Under the pieces are notes generated by a model. The model was not told the origin of the DNA and did no database searches. It worked only from the letters and a program-made list of their open reading frames with translations. Of a stretch of DNA of 64,000 nucleotides, positions 55,700 through 64,000 are shown piece after piece (positions within the stretch are counted from its first letter, which is position 1; every line of letters begins with the position of its first letter). The DNA is taken from assembly GCA_030549205.1 (NCBI GenBank), contig JAUKTV010000004.1:1-64000 (forward strand). The letters are read 5' to 3'. The position numbers were made by a program, and so were the translations under genes. The stretch comes from Apiosordaria backusii (taxonomy: Eukaryota; Ascomycota; Sordariomycetes; Sordariales; Lasiosphaeriaceae).

Positions 55700-56038
55700 T
55701 CACACCCCCTCCCCTCCCTGTCTCCCCTCACTCTGCCCTTGGGAAGCAGCAGTCTCACCCTCTCCACCCCCAGGCCCCCCCTGCTGACAATCCTCACACA
55801 ACCTCCTATTCTCCGGCCTAACCTCCACACTCTGAACAGCGACCGGCCCCTGCGTATTGAATGGGCAAGTACAGGAATCGAAGGTCGACCTCAAGAAGCA
55901 CGGGACGTAGGGCTGGCGGGGGTGGTCCCGTTCTTCGCGGCTGCAGAGCCAGTTGTAGTCTTCTTGGGGGCAAGGGCCGGCGTTGAGGTTGCAGCGGGGA
56001 CAGCGGTAGGGGAGGTAGAGGAGGCGCGTGCAGCCCAT
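55700..56038 (-). CDS. Small cysteine-rich protein, unknown
   Basis: 112 residues, single exon. MGCTRLLYLPYRCPRCNLNA then GPCPQEDYNWLCSREERDHP, VPCFLRSTFDSCTCPFNT and RRLCEDCQQGG give eleven cysteines, several as CxxC pairs, so a zinc-binding or disulfide-rich fold is likely; there is no signal peptide, which favours metal binding in the cytosol. The Gly/Glu-rich tail is low complexity. A related-looking gene lies at 57154. The opposite strand is open over much of it but with biased composition. Confidence 0.5.
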   Translation of the reverse strand: MGCTRLLYLPYRCPRCNLNAGPCPQEDYNWLCSREERDHPRQPYVPCFLRSTFDSCTCPFNTQGPVAVQSVEVRPENRRLCEDCQQGGPGGGEGETAASQGQSEGRQGGEGV

Positions 56039-56089
56039 CTTTTTTGTGCCCAGTGTGGTGACGCGTGCGGGCGGCTGGACTAAGTGTGT

Positions 56090-56192
56090 TGCTATCGCGA
56101 GGAAGCGGCTGAGCTGGACGTCGTAGCCGCGTGAGGGAGTGACTGACTGTGGTTGCTGCTATCGCGAGGAAGCGGTTAAGCTGGAGGTTATA
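56090..56192. repeat. Imperfect direct duplication, 67-bp offset
   Basis: TGCTATCGCGAGGAAGCGG occurs at 56090-56108 and 56157-56175, followed in both by a related AGCTGGA-GT--TAG segment. The second copy lies within the 3' end of the coiled-coil gene, so the first copy, just beyond its stop, may be a remnant of a longer reading frame. Confidence 0.8.
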
Positions 56193-56567
56193 GTCATGAG
56201 CGGGAACCCTCGAGCGGTGTCCTGTCGGAGGCTCTTAATCTTGGTAGTGAGGTCGGTGTGGACTACAACGAGGCTGGCGCGGAGGCTCTCAGTCTTTCCA
56301 TTGAGGTCGTTGATCTTGCCATTGACACTCAGCGAAAGGTTCTCGAATCCGGCACTCAAGTCTTGATGATTGTTGTCGACGGTCTGAGAGAGGTCTTGGA
56401 ACAGGTCGACGGCCTCCTGACGAAGTTCATCGAATTTGTCATTGATAGTGCTCGAGAGGCGACCTTACATTTGGAGTGCAAGGGGGTTCACTCACCTCGA
56501 TCTTTCTGTTCGGGGAGTAATACCGGTCGAAAAATGAGCTTGGGGAGAGTTTGGGAGGAAGTGACAT
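56159..56567 (-). CDS. Small coiled-coil protein, unknown
   Basis: Exons 56567-56496 and 56416-56159 give 109 residues. Exon 1 is MSLPPKLSPSSFFDRYYSPN RKIE; the GTGAGT donor and the only phase-compatible acceptor (CAG at 56417) join it to EAVDLFQDLSQTVDNNHQDL. The rest is a heptad-like helix (FENLSLSVNGKINDLNGKTE, SLRASLVVVHTDLTTKIKSL). A TATTTAAAG box lies only about 25 bp before the ATG, so this ATG may be very close to the transcription start. The upstream part of the intron also reads as coiled coil (INDKFDELRQ), so the junction is uncertain. Function unknown. Confidence 0.45.
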
Positions 56568-57153
56568 ATGTCGAGGGCCAGTCGGCTCTTTAAATAGTTG
56601 AGCTTTTTACCATAAAATTGTGGAAAAAAGTTTGTCGACATAAGATAACCAGTGTGTCGAACCTTGAGAGCGCCTTAAAAAGCTAGAGTTGCCAAATCTT
56701 GGATCGTGACCTTACATGTAGAGCTTGGTGTTTTGAACCTATGTACCGACTTGTTACCTCCGCCATTTTGTCCACAGTATCTGTCTACTTGGTACCTCAA
56801 CAAAACCTTGGACGACGTCATTTAGTACCAGATAGTTCAAATCGGTCTATGCACAATCTAGACGGAATTTCTATATGCGTAGTGTTGAGGTGATGAATTC
56901 GGGCTGTGGCTGTCCACATAACTAGAGCTACCATCGTACTATCGTGTATGACATGTTCAGCGGTATGTTTACCTAGCCACACAGCCAGCCAAGCATGCGA
57001 CGAGATGCCCAGATTTTCCTGAATGTCCAGTTTCCCTTCTATTTTAGCTGTACTGACCACTTCATACACGAGTATCTTACATTACCATTACATCCAATCC
57101 AACCTCTACATGTCCCAACCATCACCTGCACCATCCCCTTCGCCCTCCCTTCC

Positions 57154-57777
57154 TCACCACCTCCCCGCATTAACCTCCAAAAACCCTTCCAGTTCCCCAT
57201 CCCTCCCCCCATCTTTCCTAGCCTCCTCCACAGACACCTTCCCCTTCCCCTTATCATTCTCCTTCTCCTTACCCCCCTCCCCCTCCGCCCCCTTCCCCTT
57301 CGACCCATGATGATGACTCTTAACCCGCTCCATCAACCTCCCCATCCCACTCTTCGACCTCTTCAACTCATTCTTCTTCTGCCCCACAGGCGAAGTCCGG
57401 CACGACAGTCCCCGCTTCATCTCATCCAAGCTCAACCTAGTGGGGACACAGGTGTAGTGGCAACTCCGGCATTTGTCCCGAGCGTGCTCTTTGATCTCCT
57501 CTGGGGCTTCGATGGCACCGCCGGGGACGGGGGTGGGCTCCCAGCAGATGTTGAAGTGGGAGGTTGTCAGGAGCTTGGCCAAGTCGCACTTGATGAGGGT
57601 TGGTGGGGGAGTTAGGGTTGCGAGGCAGATTTTGGGAGATTCTAACTCTGTGGTGGAAGGGGGAGAAGGTTGTTGGGAGAATTCGGCGCTGGTTCGGCGG
57701 GATTTTGATAGGGGAGGGGTGGGGAGGGGGAGGGGGCGGTTGCAGCGGATTTGTTTGTAGTGTTGGAGTTGGCACAT
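57154..57777 (-). CDS. Cysteine-containing protein with charged tail, unknown
   Basis: 207 residues, single exon. Starts MCQLQHYKQIRCNRPLPL; then SPKICLATL, TLIKCDLAKLLTTSHFNICW, and KCRSCHYTCVPTRLSLDEMK, with Cys spacing suggestive of metal binding. The last 70 residues are a Lys/Glu/Gly-rich disordered tail (SKGKGAEGEGGKEKENDKGK). An MC-x(4)-Y-x(3)-RC start and later CxxC pair recall small fungal cysteine-rich proteins and the gene at 55700. No signal peptide. Function unknown. Confidence 0.55.
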   Translation of the reverse strand: MCQLQHYKQIRCNRPLPLPTPPLSKSRRTSAEFSQQPSPPSTTELESPKICLATLTPPPTLIKCDLAKLLTTSHFNICWEPTPVPGGAIEAPEEIKEHARDKCRSCHYTCVPTRLSLDEMKRGLSCRTSPVGQKKNELKRSKSGMGRLMERVKSHHHGSKGKGAEGEGGKEKENDKGKGKVSVEEARKDGGRDGELEGFLEVNAGRW

Positions 57778-58696
57778 TATGATGGGGGGTGTGTGTGTGT
57801 GTGTGCGTGTGTATCTGTGTGTGGTAGGTAGGTATCTGATGGGTTGCGATTTGACGAGTGTGAGCGGGTTGAAGTTCAGTCACAAGAAGAGTGTGCGATA
57901 AAATCCTGAGCAATCGCAAGAGACCGAAGGTGAAAGCTGTCTTCAAATGGTCGGCGGTGAGATTTAAGTTTGAAGTCTCCGCCGTTTTTGCGCTGCGGTT
58001 GGTCGCGATGCCCGTAACTGAGTTTGTGCGCGAGGACTCTCTGTGCGCAACGAGGCGTAGGATTGCTGCCTACGTCTGACGCCGTGATGGGATGGATCGA
58101 ATGAGATGAACCCTTTTCGCGATGTGAGATGAACCATCATGGCCTTTTCCTGTAGGTTTCAGCCAGAAAAGCACGAGGCCAAAAACTTGACGTCCGAAAC
58201 CTTATGCCACCGCTTCCACCACCACCCAACGGCCCGCCTCCACATTCCATCACCCTTTTTTCCTCGTGGCGCACTCCAAGGGCAGGACCCGCAAACCGTA
58301 ACGTTGGTGCCACGCGGAATAATTAACCTTCTCTTTTTGTCTCAGACTCGGAGGGAACCCCGAGACATCTCCATTGTCCTCGACGTCGTCATGGGCCAAG
58401 CGGCTGCAACGTTGGCCAAAGGGACAAGTTGTGTTGGCCAGTCTTACACCAACGTCACAGTAATACTGGCCGAGTGGCTGCGTATATGTATATTTATTTT
58501 CCGGTTTCGTAGTTCATCGTTCCCATCTGAATTGACTGACTACTAGCCAAGGGTTGGGAAAGAGGTCAAGTAAATGAGATGCCCTGGTTATATATCTGAG
58601 TCGGAGTCATCCAAGCGCTAAATTGTGCCGCCGAATAGCTTGGATTGTATGACAAAGTCGACTGTCATATGGCTCAAACGAAAGACTGTCCAACGG
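57778..58696. other. Intergenic region, no gene seen
   Basis: Begins with a GT-rich microsatellite (about 57787-57824) and a GTAGGTAGGTA run immediately upstream of the cysteine-containing gene. Nothing else supported. Confidence 0.5.
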
Positions 58697-59822
58697 TTAA
58701 TCCCTCATCTGCCTCACATTGAGGTTAATTCGCTTGTTCTTCATCCAACCCCTCCACTCTTCATACTTTCCATCCTCCGCCGGCCAGTCCTCCAAATACT
58801 CTGGGCAAGTCCCTTTGAGAACCTTTGGCACGCCATGCCACGCAAACCTCGAGTCCTTGGTCATGTAGATGGCATCCCCTGACCTCAGTCTCAACAGCAA
58901 ATACTCCTTTTGCCCATCCCCGAAGCCTGCCGCCTTCTTCTCCTCCTCGCTCATCTTCCCGACATCGTTTGGCGCAATCATGAACAGGGAGTCACAGCCG
59001 AAACTGAGGGAGATGAGCCCCTTGTCTGTCTCTTCGGACACATCGCGGTGCATCATCATGGTGTCGCCTGGGGTATAGAAGTTGACAATGGCTGCCTGTG
59101 CTAGGGTTTCGGGGAAGAGCGTCTCCAGAAAGCCGGCGATGTCAGGCGGGAACTGAGGGGGGAGCTCGCCAGGGTAGATCCTGTTGGTCCAGTCGTACTG
59201 ACCACCGAGGGTTACCCAGGATAGTCTTCGTTGGAGGACTTGCTTGATGGTCAGGGGCTTGTGTACTGTTGGGTCTTTGGGCGTGAAGGTGATGGGCGAC
59301 GTTTGGGGGTAGGAGAAGAACGAGGCATGCTTGTTTTCGCTGTCTTCTGGCTCGGGATCGGGGTATGGAAGTTCATAGTGGAGATGTAGGTTTGTTTGGT
59401 GGGTGGGGTGGCTGAGGTCTCGATGGACCATTTTTTGTATCAGGGTCTTTTGGACTTTTGGGGGCACGAGGGAAGGGAGGATGAGAAGGCCTGAAATGCG
59501 TTAGTGATACAATACGCTCCATGTGAGGTTGCTTATGTGACTTACCTGGTAGAAGAGGGTGGTAATATACTGGAACATCCTTGTCCACTTGGATCTCGGG
59601 GCTTCCAGGTTGGCAGACATGCTTGAAGGAACGGTTCAGGGTCTCTGCGGGAATGGTGGCTGCAATGACAAACTCGGCTGCCTTTTCTGGCGACTGCAGA
59701 TCGTCAACATCATTGCTGTCGAGAAGGTCCTTCTGCTCTGTTCTTGAAAAGGCCTTCCAGGTTGCCCTCAATTGGTCTGATGGCTGCTCATGCGCATCGA
59801 GCTCTTTGATGTCCACTGTCAT
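58697..59822 (-). CDS. AlkB-type Fe(II)/2-oxoglutarate dioxygenase (ALKBH1-like)
   Basis: Oxidative demethylase family acting on alkylated DNA or RNA. Exons 59822-59546 and 59490-58697 give 356 residues. The N-terminus is helical (IKELDAHEQPSDQLRATWKA). The catalytic domain shows RRLSWVTLGGQYDWTNRIYP, AIVNFYTPGDTMMMHRDVSE with metal ligands His240 and Asp242, LISLSFGCDSLFMI, LRLRSGDAIYMT and FAWHGVPKVLKGT with His311, then INLNVRQMRD supplying the 2-oxoglutarate Arg. The NFY and HRD motif layout best matches ALKBH1-like proteins. It is divergent from cdk1 over 820 bp. Confidence 0.9.
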
Positions 59823-60641
59823 TGTCAATGTGAATGGAGCTTATGCAAGCTCTTAAAGTTCCAGGTTGGTGTGAGATAAACTTCTGCCGCAGGAAATGGT
59901 TGCAGTCAACGGTTAACTGTCGCTGGCTAAGATTTAGGACTGAAATCTTCCAGGTTTCCCGTCTGCCTTTTCAGGGATGAAGTGTATGTTGCACTCAGCT
60001 ATGCCCTTTTTTTCTCCTTGGACTGACCGTGTCCCTTCAAAAATATTTGAGCGCGGGGTTCAACTGCCCCTCATTCAGCGGTCGTCAGATTTGCAGGGCG
60101 TGGAGGGTGTTCCGCTCCCCGGGGAGTGGTTAAAAGTGGGTCGTTTGCGCCACTCAGGGGTGGGCCACTCACTGTGCGACAAGCCTCGACGCGATCTTTT
60201 GTTTGGGCGCGTCGCCCAGCAGCGTTTCCACGGCTGCCAATTCAGCTTTGTTGATCAACTCCCGAAATTTGAGAAAACCATTCCCCGCGACCTCACAACA
60301 ACCCCCATCAACAACCACTGCGCGGCAGACCTCGACTCTCGACAACCCACGACAAAGTAAGTAATCTTCGATGGCGCAGGAGATCTGACGCCTTCTCCCA
60401 TCCCCCCAACTGTCCCTTCATTTTCTCGACTTTCGACGTGGATCTCGGTTCCCCGTTTGGGCCGCTATTTGTTTTGTCTCGGCATCGTCTGCCCCTCGTT
60501 CTCAGCCGTTGCACCACTCGAGCGACCACTTCACCCCCACCACCCGCGCTACCACCCTCTGACCTGGCCGCCCTACCCGACCAGCCCTGAGGACAAGGAG
60601 AATACATTGTAACAACAAACAAAGAAAGAATTCTAACCACC

Positions 60642-61721
60642 ATGGACAACTACCAGAAATTGGAAAAGATCGGAGAGGGTATGTTGCCGTCGTCGTCTCC
60701 CTTATTTGCTGCCACTTGAGACAGGCCAGCTAACTCTTCACTGGCACACAGGAACATATGGTGTCGTCTACAAGGCCCGCGACCTCAACAATGGCGGGCG
60801 CATCGTTGCCCTGAAGAAGATCCGCCTCGAAGCCGAAGATGAGGGTGTTCCGTCGACTGCCATCCGCGAAATTTCGCTGCTCAAGGAGATGCGCGACCCC
60901 AACATTGTGCGCCTGTTTAACATCGTGCACGCCGACGGCCACAAGCTCTACCTCGTCTTTGAGTTCCTCGACCTCGACTTGAAGAAATACATGGAGTCGC
61001 TGCCCACTAGTGATGGAGGCAGGGGCAAGGCTTTGCCAGAGGGCACGAGCGCTGAGCTGCACCGTTTGGGATTGGGCGACTCGATCATCAAGAAGTTCAT
61101 GAGCCAGCTTTGCGAGGGTGTTCGTTACTGCCACAGTCACCGCATCTTGCACCGCGATCTCAAGCCACAGAACCTGTTGATCGACCGCGAGGGTAACTTG
61201 AAGCTGGCCGACTTTGGTCTGGCCCGCGCCTTCGGTGTCCCTCTGCGCACATATACCCACGAGGTTGTCACGCTCTGGTATCGCGCTCCCGAAATCCTGC
61301 TTGGTGGTCGCCAGTACTCCACCGGCGTGGACATGTGGTCTGTGGGCTGTATCTTTGCCGAGATGTGCACGCGCAAGCCACTGTTCCCTGGTGACTCCGA
61401 AATTGACGAGATCTTCAAGATCTTCCGGTAAGTCCTGCTGTTGAGTGTAAAGTAGGAACTGGACTAACATTCCTTAGCTTACTCGGCACTCCCACCGAAG
61501 ATGTCTGGCCCGGCGTGACCTCGTATCCTGACTTCAAGGCCTCATTCCCCAAATGGGTCCGCGACTACAACCAGCCCCTGTGCCAAAATCTTGACGAGAC
61601 AGGCCTTGATCTGCTGGAGATGATGCTTGTCTACGATCCCGCTGGCCGCATCTCTGCCAAGCAAGCCTGCAACCACCCCTATTTCGAGGACTTTCCCCGC
61701 CAAAGTGCCGGATACCGCTAG
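60642..61721 (+). CDS. cdk1: Cyclin-dependent kinase 1 (Cdc2)
   Basis: Master cell-cycle kinase. Exons 60642-60678, 60752-61427 and 61478-61721 give 318 residues. MDNYQKLEKIGEG splices to TYGVVYKARD, keeping the Thr/Tyr inhibitory site of GEGTYGVV. Other features: cyclin-binding helix EGVPSTAIREISLLKEM, ATP Lys in VALKKIRLE, catalytic loop HRDLKPQNLLID, DFGLARAFGVPLRTYTHEVV with the activating Thr, and WYRAPEILLG. A short insertion (SDGGRGKALPEGTSAELHR) in the C-lobe entry is usual in filamentous ascomycetes. A GTAAGT donor at 60357 suggests a possible 5' UTR intron. Confident. Confidence 0.97.
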
Positions 61722-64000
61722 GAACATCGTCCGATGACCTTGGAGGGTAATGGTCCCGTCGCCATGATGGCTGGTGTTGGCGGTCGGCGGTCTCGCCATC
61801 GGTAAACGACATACTTAGGGGACGACGTGCAGTGAGCCGCCCCTCCAAGGGGTGTTTCGAGGTCGTCCCTCGACAACATAACCTGTTAACCCCGAAGCAT
61901 ACTTTGATGTCTGCTTTCAGGATACCTGTCGATCATACGGATAGTATACTTGAGGAATAATATGGCTGGCTTTAGACGGCGTTTGGAGGCAGGGTGGTCC
62001 CAAGGGAATATGCGGAAGGATACGGGTTGTGTTAACGGGCATGTGTGATGGGGGCCATGGAGTGATTGGTGAGGCTGTGGTGAATTTGGTATGGATTCAA
62101 AAGTATAGGAGCATGGGAGGATACCAAGGGGCGATCAAGGGGAGGCAAGCAGTATCCGTAGACATAGTTTCCATCAGAGATGGACGGACAGATAGGGTCC
62201 TTTCCTTTGTCACAGCAACTACTAGTGTATGGAGTAGACGAGAGGAGTCTTGAGTAGGCAGAGGGACATGAGGATTATATCACTTCTCTCTGTCGAATGA
62301 AAAGTGTACTATCATCAAGTGTCTTGTTGACCATCAAGGCGTCGTGAAGACCTGTGTTTTTGAGCTTCATGACATATCCAATGACCTCATACAACCCCTG
62401 CGGCCAAGTGGCACAGAGCTCACCTTTCACTTGCCCTTCTTGCTTCTCAATACTGAGGCAACTTACCTACAGAATGACACCGCAACTAGCAGCTCTTCGC
62501 GCAGGGAATCAAATTCTCGACTCCAAACACCGAACAAAACAAATCCATCACCAACGAGCATTCAGCTCTCATACCGGTTATCGCGCCTAGCCCGCTTAAC
62601 CCGCTTCCCGGCGGCTCCATTCCCACCCGCTTTACGTCTTCTTTTTCATCGTCATGCTCCTCTGCGGCGGTACCAACTACCAACCCGCTCTTGCTAACTG
62701 AGAGTAGTCCGAGGTTGAAGCCGTGAGTAGCGGTGAGCAAAAGGCCTCCAGTTCTCCGGACCGAGGAACAAGCGAGGAGGGAGGGAGGTCGCACCTCGGG
62801 CCGCAGAAAGCTATGATGCAAAGCGGCGGCGTGGACGGGGTTGACATGGTGGCTGTTGGCCGCTGAGCTGGTGCGCACGATGGGCGGATGCAGGAGGAAG
62901 TCTCCGGCGGCGTAGCGACCAGCATCTAATGAGGTCTTGGCTATGACGCAGCCTACCTAGAGAGGCCCAGACTCTGAGCAATACCCTGGGCAGTTTGGGT
63001 GCCGAGGTTGTTGGCAGTTGTCTGGTGATGGGAGGTGATGTAAGTTTGAAGTTTTGGGGTTTCTTCACAAGTGTGAGATGATGGAGATGGAAATGCAGAG
63101 CGGCCGCTTCAGTGTCACAAATGCAGATATCGCCAACAAGGATGGATGGCGGTTGGTTAAGCAAAGTGTTTACCTTGCTGAAAGCCAACATGACAAAGCC
63201 AGAGGTCAACTCTTGCAGAAAAGTGAAGACTGGTAGAGGCAGTGGTACAGCATGTGGCGGTATTTCTGACAGACAGTGAGGCGGTTGACTACCTACCTTA
63301 CTATGACTTGACAGCAGGTAGGATCAAGAGATGGGGGTTCACAACAGCATCTATGCACTTCAGAATCTGTAGGTGCAAAGCCACGGGCTATTTCCAGAAA
63401 TGCATGCCTCTCTCTCTAGAGCCGCAGAGTCGTGACATGATTGGGGTCTTGGCTGACTGCATATGGTGACAGATGGTATCAACATGTGGCTTCAGACCCA
63501 GTACGAGTAGTTTGCGCACTTGTTTGCTTTCCCCAGCCTCAAAGGTGTATGTCAGTTATACGGCGCCAAACGCCTGTATGGAACTCTCTGGCCAGGTGGA
63601 TGTTGTGTAATGTAGGTTACCATCCCCCAATCAGTCCAAGTGTGTTTATGCAAGCCGACCAACCCGCTTCACACCCGCTCACTCTCAACGGTCATGCATA
63701 TCGGCTTGTTGGCTGCTCACCATCTGGATCACTGCAGTCAATCACCTCGCATCTCAAACCCGCCTTCAACATCATTGATCAATCCGAGCCTACGCAAGTT
63801 ATTTTAGCCCACGTAAAAGCAACCCTTTGGCGTGGGATATGCCACATCCCGTTTCCCCTTCACCGCCAATCCAGTGAACCTCAAATCCGCAGCTGAAGAA
63901 CATCAAACAAATCCGCTGCATGGCCTCGGTAGCACAAAGTAAACAAAACCACCCAACCCCAGCCGCGGGGGATAATCTCATTGGCTTACACAAACGCACA
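61722..64000. other. 3' flank and intergenic region, no supported gene
   Basis: After cdk1 no frame in 2.3 kb shows motifs, splice-consistent extension or coding bias; the longest frames overlap each other on both strands. A gene continuing beyond 64000 cannot be excluded. Confidence 0.45.

Noticed and set aside
55610..56083. Plus-strand 157-codon frame over the cysteine-rich gene
   Set aside because: Composition is Pro/Ser/Leu low complexity and appears to be the antisense shadow of the cysteine-rich minus-strand gene.
60730..61470. 246-codon minus-strand frame opposite cdk1
   Set aside because: Pure antisense shadow of a highly conserved kinase exon.
62344..62925. Overlapping open frames on both strands near the right end
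   Set aside because: Mutually overlapping, compositionally biased and without splice-linked extension.
1..64000. CRISPR arrays, rRNA genes or prokaryotic operon signals
   Set aside because: None seen; the DNA is eukaryotic with spliceosomal introns, so ribosome-binding sites and riboswitch-type leaders were not expected or found.

Overview
The window is nuclear DNA of a filamentous ascomycete. Short introns (about 43-130 nt) with GTRNGT-type donors and CTAAC/CTGAC branch sites, the protein families present and the intron-containing tRNA all fit this. The gene content and promoter TAGGTA motifs suggest a Sordariomycete, probably Sordariales; that placement is inference. Gene models were spliced by eye from frame continuity and splice signals. 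The window was read without any search.

Left part (1-9.7 kb) is a housekeeping block: the 5' part of mon2 (minus, running off the window start), divergent mms2 (ubiquitin E2 variant), a LYR-motif protein and a large bZIP regulator. From 9.7 to 24 kb the DNA is accessory in character: an unusual Ser/Thr kinase, a fungal tail-anchored protein, a DUF3669 protein, a cytosolic trypsin-like protease with a visible catalytic triad, a secreted cysteine-rich protein with Kex2-type sites, and an F-box/LRR relic. Several of these carry one-base frameshifts. tRNA-Val(CAC) follows, then the large intact proteasome activator gene blm10 (25.4-31.4 kb).

From 34 to 45 kb there is a small conserved basic protein, a tandem pair of paralogous membrane/secreted proteins of no recognised family, a frameshifted metallophosphoesterase, a GH12 glucanase, a VOC-fold protein, and a probable arsenic module (bZIP regulator divergent from arsenite methyltransferase), followed by an APH-like kinase. 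A MITE-like repeat with minisatellite ends lies at 45.3-45.8 kb and is followed by an intron-containing tRNA-Thr(TGT).

From 47 to 58 kb there is a beta-lactamase-like hydrolase, a doubly truncated NLR relic packed against an eight-exon helical membrane-protein gene, a small beta-rich protein, and three small unknown genes (two cysteine-rich, one coiled coil). The right end returns to housekeeping: an AlkB-type dioxygenase divergent from cdk1 (cdc2). No gene is seen in the last 2.3 kb.

The most interesting points are the NLR relic beside the multi-exon membrane protein, the intracellular protease, the novel tandem paralogs, and the contrast between intact housekeeping genes and one-base-broken accessory genes.
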